Assembly (NCBI GenBank): GCA_002840785.1
Contig: PHCH01000041.1
Coordinates: 1 to 64,000 of the forward strand
Reading direction: 5' to 3'
DNA from: Betaproteobacteria bacterium HGW-Betaproteobacteria-4
GTDB taxonomy: Bacteria; Pseudomonadota; Gammaproteobacteria; Burkholderiales; Rhodocyclaceae
Length of the DNA: 64,000 nt
Below are positions 1 to 7,557 of the stretch, in pieces. The notes under the pieces are model-generated. The model was given only the letters and a program-made list of their open reading frames with translations, had not been told where the DNA came from and did not search any database. Made by a program: the position numbers and the translations under genes. Position 1 is the stretch's first letter. The number at the start of each line of letters is the position of its first letter.

Positions 1-1
1 G

Positions 2-319
2 CAGAATCCGGAGCGTGAACTGGCTGAATCCGTTTCGATCTGGAATGTTTCCGATCTCTCGAAGCCGGTCAAGGTGATCAACGTGGCCAAGGATGCCGGT
101 CTGCCGGAAACCAAGGCGACGCGCCGCGCCGTGCATCCGGAATACAGCGCCGACGGTACGGAAGTCTGGATCTCGTTGTGGGGCGGCAAGACCGACCAGT
201 CGGCCATCGTCGTCTATGATGATGCGACGCTGAAGCTCAAGAAGGTCATCACCGATCCGAAGATGATCACGCCGACCGGCAAGTTCAACGTCTACAACAC
301 CCAGCACGACATCTATTGA
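2..319 (+). CDS. nirS: Cytochrome cd1 nitrite reductase NirS, C-terminal part (5' end outside window)
   Basis: The window opens inside a reading frame that starts upstream. The visible 105 residues match the end of the d1-haem beta-propeller of periplasmic cytochrome cd1, which reduces nitrite to NO. Diagnostic stretches are the blade ending WISLWGGKTDQSAIVVYDD and the terminus PTGKFNVYNTQHDIY. The identification is supported by the haem d1 biosynthesis genes that follow (nirF, nirDL, nirG, nirH). NirN at 16275 ends similarly (KPVGKYNVWNK), but the NTQHD terminus here is typical of NirS. The catalytic and haem c parts cannot be checked. Confidence 0.9.
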   Translation, partial: QNPERELAESVSIWNVSDLSKPVKVINVAKDAGLPETKATRRAVHPEYSADGTEVWISLWGGKTDQSAIVVYDDATLKLKKVITDPKMITPTGKFNVYNTQHDIY

Positions 320-349
320 TCGACTGCCGATTGTTTGATGTGACTTAAA

Positions 350-375
350 GCTACGGGGGCGCAAGCCCCCGTAGC
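350..375 (+). terminator. Strong hairpin after nirS
   Basis: A perfect 11-bp stem, GCTACGGGGGC, with a GCAA tetraloop lies 30 bp after the nirS stop. No T-run follows, so it may act as an attenuating or mRNA 3'-end stabilising hairpin rather than a full intrinsic terminator. This would let nirS be expressed above the downstream genes. Confidence 0.6.
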
Positions 376-451
376 ATATGAAGCGGTAGCAATTTGCGCA
401 GGCGGGCAAGTTCTGCGCGGTGAGCAAATCTATTTGGTGGAGATAAGCACG

Positions 452-1285
452 ATGAAAAAGAATTTCGTTTCCCTGGCGGTCATTGGCGCCTTTGTCGCCT
501 TCGGTTCGCAGTCGGCCATGGCGGCACCGGACTGGAGCAAGGCGGCCAAGAGCACCATCCACGTTTTCCACCCGGGCGCAGCGCCGATCGAATGGGTTCA
601 GGGCAAGGGCGAGCACAGCGGGGCGAGCGGCCTGAAGAAGGGCGAGGCCTGTGCCGGCTGCCATATCGAGGACGGCAAGCTGAGCCTCGACACCAAGCGC
701 CTGGTCAGCAAGGAGCTGGAGCCCAAGGGCGGCCCGAAGACGGCGACCTATCCGGTCACCGTGCAGGCGGCCTACGACGCGGCCAACCTTTACGTGCGCC
801 TGAGCTTCAAGGCGCCGGCCGGCGGTTTCGACCATTCCGACAAGGAAAACGACGTCAAGGCCACCATCATGTTCCCCAACGACAAGGTGCCGCTGGCTGA
901 GCAGGCCGGTTGCTGGGCGGCTTGCCACCAGGATTCCAAGGGGATGCCGGGGGGCAAGGACAAGACCAAGTACGTGACTGCCGGTGCGCTCGACCTCGTG
1001 CAATGGGCGAGCAGCGGCAAGTCGGTCGACGGCTACGTCGCCGACAAGCGCCACATGGACGGCGGCAAGGCCGGGGCTTCGGCCGAAGGCGCCAAGGCCG
1101 GCGATACCTACACCGTGACCTTTACCCGCAAGCTGACCGGCAACGCCGTGCTGGCACCGGGCAAGGCCGTGCCCTTCGGCATCGCCATCCACGCCGACCA
1201 TGCCGGCGGGCGTTTCCATCACGTTTCCTTCGGCCACACGATTGGCCTGGGGGCCGATGGCGACGTGAAGGCGGCCAAGCAGTAA
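452..1285 (+). CDS. Periplasmic c-type cytochrome, EB_dh/cytochrome c-552-like
   Basis: The 277-residue exported protein has an N-terminal signal peptide (MKKNFVSLAVIGAFVAF, cleavage near AMAAPDW). There are two haem attachment motifs: CAGCH at residues 67-71 and an expanded CWAACH at about 154-159. The sequence between and after them looks like the beta-rich haem-binding fold of the ethylbenzene dehydrogenase gamma-subunit/cytochrome c-552 group. Directly downstream of nirS it is a plausible electron donor or shuttle for nitrite reductase, taking the place of nirM; that role is inferred. ATG at 452 is chosen because GGTGGAG precedes it; a frame-open TTG at 434 lies before the signal peptide and is less likely. 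Confidence 0.75.
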   Translation: MKKNFVSLAVIGAFVAFGSQSAMAAPDWSKAAKSTIHVFHPGAAPIEWVQGKGEHSGASGLKKGEACAGCHIEDGKLSLDTKRLVSKELEPKGGPKTATYPVTVQAAYDAANLYVRLSFKAPAGGFDHSDKENDVKATIMFPNDKVPLAEQAGCWAACHQDSKGMPGGKDKTKYVTAGALDLVQWASSGKSVDGYVADKRHMDGGKAGASAEGAKAGDTYTVTFTRKLTGNAVLAPGKAVPFGIAIHADHAGGRFHHVSFGHTIGLGADGDVKAAKQ

Positions 1286-1291
1286 GCCCGC

Positions 1292-1642
1292 ATGCCATCC
1301 GGACTTTCGCTGCATTCCGGATGGTCGTGCCTGAAAAGGGCGCCGCTCGTGCTGGCGCTCTTTTCTTTTTCGGCCCTGGCCGGGGAGATCATCGAGGTGC
1401 GGATCGAAGGCTACCAATACCGGCCAGCCGAGGTGAGCATCAAGGCCGGTGACAGCGTGCGGTGGACCAACCACGAAAAGCGCACCAGTCATTCCATCGT
1501 TTTTCCGGCCGAAGGCGGGCGGGAGTCGGACCGATTTTTCCCCGATGAAAGCTGGCAGCGCCAGTTCGACCAGCCGGGCCGCTACGAATACCACTGTGGC
1601 CCGCATCCCGAAATGACGGGGGTGATCCGTGTCGACGAGTAA
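1292..1642 (+). CDS. Exported cupredoxin (plastocyanin-like, type 1 copper)
   Basis: The 116-residue protein has a signal peptide (LVLALFSFSALAGE) and a single cupredoxin domain. The copper ligands are visible as an early His in TSHSIVFP and the cluster YHCGPHPEM, giving Cys, His and Met at the usual spacing. It sits between the cytochrome at 452 and nirC, overlapping nirC by 14 bp, so it is translated within the nir operon. It is a likely periplasmic one-electron carrier to NirS or another denitrification enzyme; which partner it serves is inference. Confidence 0.8.
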   Translation: MPSGLSLHSGWSCLKRAPLVLALFSFSALAGEIIEVRIEGYQYRPAEVSIKAGDSVRWTNHEKRTSHSIVFPAEGGRESDRFFPDESWQRQFDQPGRYEYHCGPHPEMTGVIRVDE

Positions 1643-1946
1643 TTTCATTTTTGGCCTTTTTTTCCTGTCGACCGTAGCAATCGCCGGCGAGCCCGATGTG
1701 GCGCGCCAAAAAGAGCTGGTGCACCTTGTTCGCCAGGATTGCGGCTCCTGTCACGGCATGACGCTCAAAGGCGGCCTCGGCCCGGCCCTGCTGCCGGAAA
1801 ACCTGCGCGACAAGCCGGCCGAGGGCCTGGCCGCGACGATCTACTACGGCCGCCCGGGCACCCCGATGCCGCCGTGGAAAGCCTTTCTGTCCGAAGCCGA
1901 AGCGGCGTGGATAGTCGACAAACTGATGACCGAATTCCCCGAGTGA
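1629..1946 (+). CDS. nirC: NirC-like monohaem cytochrome c (c55X)
   Basis: This is a 105-residue periplasmic cytochrome with one CGSCH haem motif (in RQDCGSCHGMTLKGG) and a later Met ligand candidate (TPMPPW). In nir clusters NirC is a small c-type cytochrome linked to haem d1 maturation or electron supply to NirS. GTG at 1629 is the only reasonable start; no ATG precedes the signal peptide. The oddity is that the hydrophobic signal peptide, NFIFGLFFLSTVAIA, is encoded entirely by a copy of the dispersed 38-bp motif (1642-1679, reverse). The haem-proximal sequence is close to that of the NirN cytochrome domain at 16375. Confidence 0.85.
   Translation: MSTSNFIFGLFFLSTVAIAGEPDVARQKELVHLVRQDCGSCHGMTLKGGLGPALLPENLRDKPAEGLAATIYYGRPGTPMPPWKAFLSEAEAAWIVDKLMTEFPE
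1642..1679 (-). repeat. Dispersed 38-bp motif, copy 1 (inside nirC)
   Basis: The minus-strand copy has the core TGCTACGGTCGAC followed by A-tracts and ends CCAAAAATGAAAT. The plus-strand reading frame turns it into the NirC signal peptide. Confidence 0.9.
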
Positions 1947-1953
1947 GAATGCC

Positions 1954-3117
1954 ATGCGCCTGCTGCTGATCGCCTGTTTTGCCCTGTTCCTCAACGCCTG
2001 CGCCGGCCCGCAACTGCGCGGCACCGGCGATCTCGGGCTGATCATCGAACGGGCCAGCGGCCACGTCACGCTGGTCAACACCACGGCCCGCCAGCCCTAC
2101 GCCCGTATCGGCGGCCTCGGCGACCTCTCGCACGCCTCTGCCGTCTATTCGCGCGACGGCCGCTACGCCTTCATCTTCGGCCGCGACGGCGGGCTGACCA
2201 AGATCGACCTGCTCGAAGCGAAAATCGTCAAACGCATCATCCAGTCCGGCAACGCCATCGGCGGCTCGATCTCGCAGGACGGCCGCATCGTCGTCGCCCA
2301 GAACTACAAGCCGGGCGGCATCAAGGCCTTCGACAGCGAGACGCTCGAACTGCTCGCCGAGGTGCCGGCCGAGTTCGCTCCGGGCCAGTTCTCCAAGGTC
2401 GTCGGCCTGGCCGACACGGCCGGCAACAAGTTCGCCTACGCGCTGTTCGACGGCGGCGAAATCCGCGTCACCGATTTCTCCAATCCGCGCCAGCCGACGA
2501 CGCAAAAATTCCCGGCCGGCCAGCAGCCCTACGACGGCCTCGTCACGCCGGATGGCCGTTACTTCCTGGCCGGCCTGTTCGGCGAGGACGGCGTCGCCAT
2601 GCTCGACCTCTGGCAGCCGGAAAAGGGCGCCCGGAAGATTCTCGAAAACTATGGCCGCGGCCAGGAAAAACTGCCCGTCTTCAAGATGCCGCACCTGCGC
2701 GGCTGGTCGGTGGCGCAAGGCAAGGCCTACCTGCCGGCGATCGGTCGCCATGAAGTGCTGGTCGTCGACGTTGCCACCTGGAAAGAAGTCGGCCGCATCC
2801 CGGTGCGCGGCCAGCCGGTCTTCGTCATGGCCCGCCCTGACGGCCGCCAGATCTGGGTCAATTTCGCCTTCCCGGACAACGGCAAGGTCGATGTCATCGA
2901 CACCCTGGCCGGAAAGGTGACGCACCGGATGGAACCGGGCAAGGCCATCCTGCACATGGAATTCGCGCCGCGCGGCGAGCACGTCTGGCTCTCGGCGCGC
3001 GACGACAACAAGGTTTTGATTTACAACACCGAAAATTTTGCCAAACTGGGAGAGATCCCGGCCGAAAGCCCGTCCGGCATCTTTTTCACCTCGCGCGCCG
3101 TGCGCACGGGTTTCTGA
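1954..3117 (+). CDS. nirF: NirF, haem d1 biosynthesis lipoprotein
   Basis: The 387-residue protein has a lipoprotein signal (LIACFALFLNACAG, lipobox Cys near residue 16), so it should be anchored on the periplasmic side. The body is an eight-bladed-propeller-like d1-binding fold related to NirS and NirN (for example IERASGHVTLVNTTARQPYA and SQDGRIVVAQNYKPGG) but without a cytochrome domain. NirF is needed for a late periplasmic step of haem d1 assembly. It begins 7 bp after nirC and its TGA shares one base with the next ATG. Confidence 0.93.
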   Translation: MRLLLIACFALFLNACAGPQLRGTGDLGLIIERASGHVTLVNTTARQPYARIGGLGDLSHASAVYSRDGRYAFIFGRDGGLTKIDLLEAKIVKRIIQSGNAIGGSISQDGRIVVAQNYKPGGIKAFDSETLELLAEVPAEFAPGQFSKVVGLADTAGNKFAYALFDGGEIRVTDFSNPRQPTTQKFPAGQQPYDGLVTPDGRYFLAGLFGEDGVAMLDLWQPEKGARKILENYGRGQEKLPVFKMPHLRGWSVAQGKAYLPAIGRHEVLVVDVATWKEVGRIPVRGQPVFVMARPDGRQIWVNFAFPDNGKVDVIDTLAGKVTHRMEPGKAILHMEFAPRGEHVWLSARDDNKVLIYNTENFAKLGEIPAESPSGIFFTSRAVRTGF

Positions 3118-4100
3118 TGAACGCCTTGGCCATGACCAGCAGTCTCGATTTCCAGTTGCTCAACGACTACCAGCGCGATTTTCCGCTGGTCCCGGCGCCG
3201 TTTGCTGAACTGGCGGCGCGTCTGGGCGTCGGCGAGAAGGTCGTTCTCGGCCGCCTCGAAAACCTCCGCCGCGAAGGCAAGATTTCGCGCGTCGGCGCCG
3301 TCTTCGCGCCCAAGCGCATCGGCGCCTCGACGCTCGCCGCCATGGCCGTGCCGCCGGAAAAGCTCGAAGCCGTGGCCGCCGCGGTCAATCGCTTCCCCGA
3401 GGTCAATCACAACTACGAGCGCGAGCACCGCTACAACCTGTGGTTCGTCGTCACGGCCGCGACCGAAGGCCGTCTGCAAGCCAGCCTCGGCGCCATTGAA
3501 AAGGCCGCCGGCTATCCGCTGCTCGCCCTGCCGCTCGAAGAAGAATTCCACATCGATCTCGGCTTCTGCCTGAACGGCGACAAGAAAAAAAGCGTCGCCA
3601 CGGCCCAGCCCGTGCACCCGGCAGCGCTCATCGACGAAGCCGAGCGCCGCCTCGTTTCCGTGCTGCAGGAAGGCCTGCCGCTGTTCATCCGGCCCTTCGC
3701 CCTGATCGCCGAGCGCATCGGCGCCTCCGAGCCGGAAGTCATCGGCCGCATCCGCCGCTGGCTCGAAGAGGGCGCCATCAAACGCTTCGGCGTCGTCGTC
3801 CGCCACCACGAACTCGGCTACCGGGCCAACGCCATGCTGGTTCATGACATTCCCGACGAGCAGGTCGGCGACATCGGCCGCGCCCTGGCCGAAGAGCCGG
3901 CCGTCACGCTGTGCTACCGCCGGCCGCGCCGCCTGCCGGACTGGCCGTACAACCTGTTCTGCATGATCCACGGCCGCGAACGCGGCGAGGTCGAGACCAT
4001 CATCGCCGACCTGCGCCAGCGCCACGGCCTGCAAACGGCCGCCCACGAGGTACTCTTCTCGCTGACCCGCTTCAAGCAGAACGGCGCCCGCTATGCGTGA
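3117..4100 (+). CDS. nirDL: NirDL, fused sirohaem decarboxylase subunit
   Basis: This 327-residue protein contains two tandem NirD/NirL-type units joined by a linker at about 160-175. Each has an Lrp/AsnC-like winged helix (DFQLLNDYQRDFPLVPAPF; then VSVLQEGLPLFIRPF) and the partner domain with the HNYEREHRYNLWFVV or CYRRPRRLPDWPYNLFCMI signature. NirD, L, G and H together decarboxylate sirohaem to didecarboxysirohaem, an early step of haem d1 synthesis. In Pseudomonas nirD and nirL are separate genes; here they are fused, as in some other denitrifiers. It starts in a 1-bp overlap with nirF and runs 8 bp into nirG. Confidence 0.9.
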   Translation: MNALAMTSSLDFQLLNDYQRDFPLVPAPFAELAARLGVGEKVVLGRLENLRREGKISRVGAVFAPKRIGASTLAAMAVPPEKLEAVAAAVNRFPEVNHNYEREHRYNLWFVVTAATEGRLQASLGAIEKAAGYPLLALPLEEEFHIDLGFCLNGDKKKSVATAQPVHPAALIDEAERRLVSVLQEGLPLFIRPFALIAERIGASEPEVIGRIRRWLEEGAIKRFGVVVRHHELGYRANAMLVHDIPDEQVGDIGRALAEEPAVTLCYRRPRRLPDWPYNLFCMIHGRERGEVETIIADLRQRHGLQTAAHEVLFSLTRFKQNGARYA

Positions 4101-4575
4101 GCTTTCCATCCCCCAAGGGGACTTCATGCTGGGCGCGGTCGACCGGAAAATTCTCGCAAAATTGCAAGGCGATTTCCCGATCTGCGAGCGTCCCTATGCC
4201 GAGGCCGCCGGGCAAATCGGCATCAGCGAAGACGAATTGCTGCAACGCCTGCAGCAACTGCTCGCCGACAAAGTGCTGACCCGCTTCGGCCCGATGTTCC
4301 AGATCGAAGAAATGGGCGGCGCCTTCGTCCTCGCCGCCCTGGTCGCCCCGGAGGAGCGCTACGACGAAGTGACGGCGCTGGTCAACGAATTGCCCGAGGT
4401 CGCCCACAACTACCGCCGCGAACACGCGCTCAACATGTGGTTCGTGCTCGCCACCGAAACGAAAGATGGCATTGCCGAAGCCATCGCCCGAATCGAGCGC
4501 GACACCGGCCTGGCGGTTTACGCCTTCCCCAAGGAGCGTGAGTTCTTCGTCGAAATGAAGCTCGAGGCACGCTAG
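4093..4575 (+). CDS. nirG: NirG, sirohaem decarboxylase subunit
   Basis: The 160-residue NirD/L/G/H-family protein has the winged-helix start AVDRKILAKLQGDFPICERP and the NYRREHALNMWFVL motif. Gene order after the NirD-NirL fusion points to NirG. It should form a complex with NirDL and NirH in the cytoplasm. The start overlaps nirDL by 8 bp; an internal ATG at 4126 (MLGAVDRK) is a possible alternative with better fit to shorter homologues. Confidence 0.85.
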   Translation: MRELSIPQGDFMLGAVDRKILAKLQGDFPICERPYAEAAGQIGISEDELLQRLQQLLADKVLTRFGPMFQIEEMGGAFVLAALVAPEERYDEVTALVNELPEVAHNYRREHALNMWFVLATETKDGIAEAIARIERDTGLAVYAFPKEREFFVEMKLEAR

Positions 4576-5051
4576 TGATCGATGACACCGACCGTGCCCT
4601 GATCGTCGCCACCCAAGGCGGCCTGCCGCTCGTGCCGCGCCCCTATCACGCCCTCGCCGAACAACTCGCTCTGAGTGCCGACGAAGTCATGCACCGCCTC
4701 AAAACCATGCTCGAAACCGGCATCATCCGCCGCATCGGCGCCGTCCCGAATCACTACGCCATCGGCTGGACAGCCAACGGCATGACCGTCTGGGATGTCG
4801 CCGACAAGCAAGTCGACGAACTCGGCGCCCGCATCGGCGCCCTCGATTTCGTCACCCACTGCTACCGCCGCCCCCGCGCCCTGCCAGCCTGGCCCTACAA
4901 CCTCTTCGCCATGGTGCACGGCGCCTCGCGCGACGAATGTTCAGCCAAAGCCACCGAAATCCGCAGCTTGCTTGGTGATGCCTGCCGGCAGAGCGACATT
5001 CTCTACTCGACGAAAATCCTCAAGAAATCGGGCCTGCGAATCGGTAGCTGA
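4575..5051 (+). CDS. nirH: NirH, sirohaem decarboxylase subunit
   Basis: The 158-residue member of the same family reads DDTDRALIVATQGGLPLVPRP and CYRRPRALPAWPYNLFAM, the sirohaem decarboxylase signature. It begins with GTG overlapping the nirG TAG by one base (TAGTG), so the two are translationally coupled. It is the last gene of this nir segment: nirJ and nirN, usually next, lie 10 kb further on. A copy of the dispersed motif starts 3 bp after the stop. Confidence 0.88.
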   Translation: MIDDTDRALIVATQGGLPLVPRPYHALAEQLALSADEVMHRLKTMLETGIIRRIGAVPNHYAIGWTANGMTVWDVADKQVDELGARIGALDFVTHCYRRPRALPAWPYNLFAMVHGASRDECSAKATEIRSLLGDACRQSDILYSTKILKKSGLRIGS

Positions 5052-5053
5052 AT

Positions 5054-5091
5054 TGCTACGGTCAACCGGAAAAAAGCGGCAAAAATGAAAT
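5054..5091 (+). repeat. Dispersed 38-bp motif, copy 2 (just after nirH)
   Basis: Near-consensus copy: core TGCTACGGTCAACCGG, A6, a GCGGC spacer, then AAAAATGAAAT. It is intergenic, 3 bp after the nirH stop. Confidence 0.93.
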
Positions 5092-5179
5092 GTGGGAATT
5101 GGTCGGTTAGGCGCCCTCTTACTAAAACCCTTAACCATTCCGCTCCCCGCTTTCTACAGGGCAGTCGGCCAACCAAAGA

Positions 5180-5605
5180 TCAGTAGGCCCAGGCAAACCC
5201 AGTGTGCTTGCTAACGACTTCCTTGGTGCTCGCATCTAGCACCTCAGGGTTCCATGTCATAGCTTCAAAGTCAGCGTTTGCCCTCATTACGTAGGTTCGC
5301 CCAGGCTCGGCGCGAAACTCGACGAGGAAAGCACGCTTTGCAGTGACTCCATTGGCTACGAATATAAGTCGGAGTTTTCGAATTCCAGGCATTAACTTAT
5401 ACAGCTTGAACTGGCCAAGTCCTCGCCACTTATCGTCTACCTCTTGAATGACCGGACACTGATTTTTCTCACACGAACTTGTATCGATAATTGCGCTCCT
5501 TGAGTCTTCGATCAAGTCAGTACCATCTTGCTTGTAAGTGGTTGAGCATCCGGCGACTAGACTAAGGGATAAGCAAAGGCCAATTATTTTCATTTGCCGC
5601 TTCAC
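5180..5605 (-). CDS. Putative small lipoprotein of unknown function
   Basis: The 141-residue protein has a lipoprotein signal (KIIGLCLSLSLVAGCSTT) with the lipobox LVAGC. The mature part has two Cys (SSCEKNQCP), likely a disulphide loop, and no family I recognise. The GTG at 5605 overlaps the stop of the upstream gene (GTGA); ATG at 5593 would give a tidier signal peptide and is equally possible. It is co-transcribed with the secreted protein at 5602-6054. Codon usage is more A/T-rich than the flanking nir and cph genes, suggesting acquired DNA. Confidence 0.6.
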   Translation of the reverse strand: MKRQMKIIGLCLSLSLVAGCSTTYKQDGTDLIEDSRSAIIDTSSCEKNQCPVIQEVDDKWRGLGQFKLYKLMPGIRKLRLIFVANGVTAKRAFLVEFRAEPGRTYVMRANADFEAMTWNPEVLDASTKEVVSKHTGFAWAY

Positions 5606-6054
5606 TTGAACTCAAACCGAATGTCTTTGACGACTTGATACTTGCCCCAATGGAAGTTGCATAACCTTGCAACCTCAGCACCATCCTTGCTTTCGGGCGC
5701 GCAGCCTCCACGAATTTTCACGACCTTTTCGCCCTGCTTTGATAGAGGGAACTCGATGGTCAAGCCCTCCGGGATTTCGTGTTCTAGTTCAACGTTCTCG
5801 GAGTAGTCGTCTACAAGGGCAAAAATCAGAACTTTGTCGGCCTTTAGTGTGTATAGGTCATGTTGAAATGCAGCTCCCGGCAAGAGGCACATTTCGAAGA
5901 CGGATTTTTCGACAGTCTGTTGCTGGCATTGGGGCGGCTCTGCCGCCAGAACTTGAGCCGATGCAAGTAATGATAAAAGGCCTGCGGATAGCGTGCTTTT
6001 CACACCCAAAGAGGTCAGAGACATTTCCACTTTTCGTTTTGCAGCTATTTCCAT
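5602..6054 (-). CDS. Putative secreted protein of unknown function
   Basis: The 150-residue protein has an N-terminal signal peptide (STLSAGLLSLLASAQVLAAEPP). The mature part has four Cys (QCQQQ, FEMCLL, GGCAPES, RLCNFHW) that could pair. ATG at 6054 is preferred because GAGGAG lies about 7 bp upstream; the frame is open to 6231 but that extension has no signal-like start. It overlaps the lipoprotein gene that follows by 4 bp, so the two probably work together at the envelope. I do not recognise the family. Confidence 0.6.
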   Translation of the reverse strand: MEIAAKRKVEMSLTSLGVKSTLSAGLLSLLASAQVLAAEPPQCQQQTVEKSVFEMCLLPGAAFQHDLYTLKADKVLIFALVDDYSENVELEHEIPEGLTIEFPLSKQGEKVVKIRGGCAPESKDGAEVARLCNFHWGKYQVVKDIRFEFK

Positions 6055-6293
6055 TCCAATCTCCTCAAAATCAAAATCCTTTTGCGCCGTTATCGGCGGC
6101 GTGCTCTTTTCATGGGGCAGCGGGGTATGGCTAGTGACTTGGTTCAGAAAACGAAATGTCTCTGACACCAATGGAACTATCGCTCGACCAAGTGCAGCAG
6201 AAATCCTTGCAGAACCCCAAAAACTAGCCACTGGTTACGCGTTGTACTTCAAACTTGACACCAGCGGTGCTAATTGACGCGTTTGTTAGGTTT

Positions 6294-7211
6294 TTATACG
6301 TGATAACCTGCGCTTCGAAGTTCAACTAACAACTGCTGCTTCCATTGCCCTTCTTGATCCATCGAGACATAGACGACGCCGCTTATATCATTGGGGGGTT
6401 CAACATTCCCTTTAACGACGGCCGAAACTCTTGCTCTACCGAGCTTTCCAATTAAAAAGCCATGCTCGAAAACAACATTTTGCCTAGCACGATAGCTTCC
6501 CGTTAGTTCGCCAACTTTAGATCCTATGTCGCATGGCGTATATAACACCACGCCAAACCCGACATTAGAATAATGCTCAATTTTTTCTATGATGGTTCGT
6601 CCTGAGCTGGCCTGTTGGTGAAGTATAATCGGCTGCAAATCAAGGCTTGAAATGAATGATGACATTTCAAGTTTTGCAATATCATCATGTCCGTGGACAA
6701 TAAATACCTGAGAGGCATTAAAGACGCCTGGTGGAGTAGGAATTACCGGCGGCTCCGCGGAGGGCTGCTGGGTAATACCCCACCTCGATGCATCTAATTG
6801 TTTCTGATAAATGTAACCTTTTCGGATCAATATATCGAATAGAGGCTCATCTTTTATCGCCCAATGTGTTCTGGATAGCTCCCAACTGCCAAGGTCTATA
6901 TCCACCCGCAAGGCTTCAATAGCGCCTATCGGTAAGCTCGGGAAAGCTTGATCAAATTCAAAGTCAAAAACTACAGAATTCTGCCGTAAGCGTATTTTTG
7001 TTACGTATCCTATTTTAGATTCTACAGATTCATTCTCTGTAACAAAAAGCGTAGGGAAACTTTTTAGCTCTTCAATGGCGCTTTCGTCAAAGAATTTATA
7101 TCTTTCACTTATTTCATCAGCAGTATATTCGATCGCAACACGACTTCTATCTAGCTCATGTGGGCTGCTATCCCAGCTTGCCGGGTCGTAGGAGATTATT
7201 AAGTTAAACAA
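6294..7211 (-). CDS. TIR-like nucleotide-binding protein (CAP12/Pycsar-type TIR fold)
   Basis: The 305-residue protein has two parts. The N-terminal half (1-150) is not recognised. The C-terminal half (about 165-305) matches the bacterial TIR-like family of CAP12/Pycsar effectors: start VFIVHGHDDIAKLEMSSF, then SSGRTIIEKIEHYSN, FGVVLYTPCDIGSK, RARQNVVFEHGFLIGKLGR and ISGVVYVSMD. In this family such domains can cleave NAD+ when activated, giving abortive infection; here the activity is inferred. No cyclase or sensor gene is adjacent, so it is a solitary candidate defence gene unless its N-terminus is the sensor. The A/T-rich codon usage contrasts with the surrounding genes. Confidence 0.75.
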   Translation of the reverse strand: MFNLIISYDPASWDSSPHELDRSRVAIEYTADEISERYKFFDESAIEELKSFPTLFVTENESVESKIGYVTKIRLRQNSVVFDFEFDQAFPSLPIGAIEALRVDIDLGSWELSRTHWAIKDEPLFDILIRKGYIYQKQLDASRWGITQQPSAEPPVIPTPPGVFNASQVFIVHGHDDIAKLEMSSFISSLDLQPIILHQQASSGRTIIEKIEHYSNVGFGVVLYTPCDIGSKVGELTGSYRARQNVVFEHGFLIGKLGRARVSAVVKGNVEPPNDISGVVYVSMDQEGQWKQQLLVELRSAGYHV

Positions 7212-7514
7212 CTTTTAATCCTTAAAGTTAGATTTGTTCAGGCGCCGAAAATATAACTGTTATTCAGGCGCAGAAACGTCCAGGTTGTTGCCAATAATAC
7301 GGATACGCTCAAGTCGCCTGTAAGGTTTTGAATGACACGGAGATTATCTGATGCTGGTCTCCTTATCAATCATACGGACAGAGCCAATGTCCGCTATGGA
7401 GCAGTTTCTTGAGAGACAGCTCCTGGCCGTTATGGATAGCTGTTCATAATGGCTGAATCGAGCCATCAGTATAGGGTGCCAATTTTTCCCCCGAGCATTC
7501 CAAATCCCCAAAAA
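7212..7514. other. Non-coding, A/T-rich stretch between TIR-like gene and cph terminator
   Basis: About 300 bp upstream of the TIR-like gene. It is A/T-rich next to that gene, where its promoter must lie, and becomes G/C-richer toward 7500. Only short overlapping open frames occur on both strands and none has a plausible start or family match. No integrase, tRNA or direct repeat marks an island end here. Confidence 0.5.
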
Positions 7515-7542
7515 ACAAGGCCCGGACAGTGCCGGGCCTTGT
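7515..7542 (-). terminator. Intrinsic terminator of the cyanophycin operon
   Basis: An 11-bp perfect stem (ACAAGGCCCGG) with a 6-nt loop is followed on the minus strand by six T, 15 bp after the cphA2 stop. It should end transcription of the ABC-DUF1854-cphA1-cphA2 operon. Confidence 0.85.
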
Positions 7543-7557
7543 CGGGAGCCTGGTGGG

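Noticed and set aside
330..345. TTGATGTGACTTAA-like sequence after nirS as an FNR box
   Set aside because: The right half-site does not match ATCAA, and the position after nirS before a hairpin is unconvincing.
5100..7245. GTTAGGC/GTTAGGT/GTTAGAT strings near 5105, 6286 and 7241, suggesting integron attC sites around the small island genes
   Set aside because: No properly ordered partner core sites at attC distance, no convincing folded site and no integron integrase in the window.
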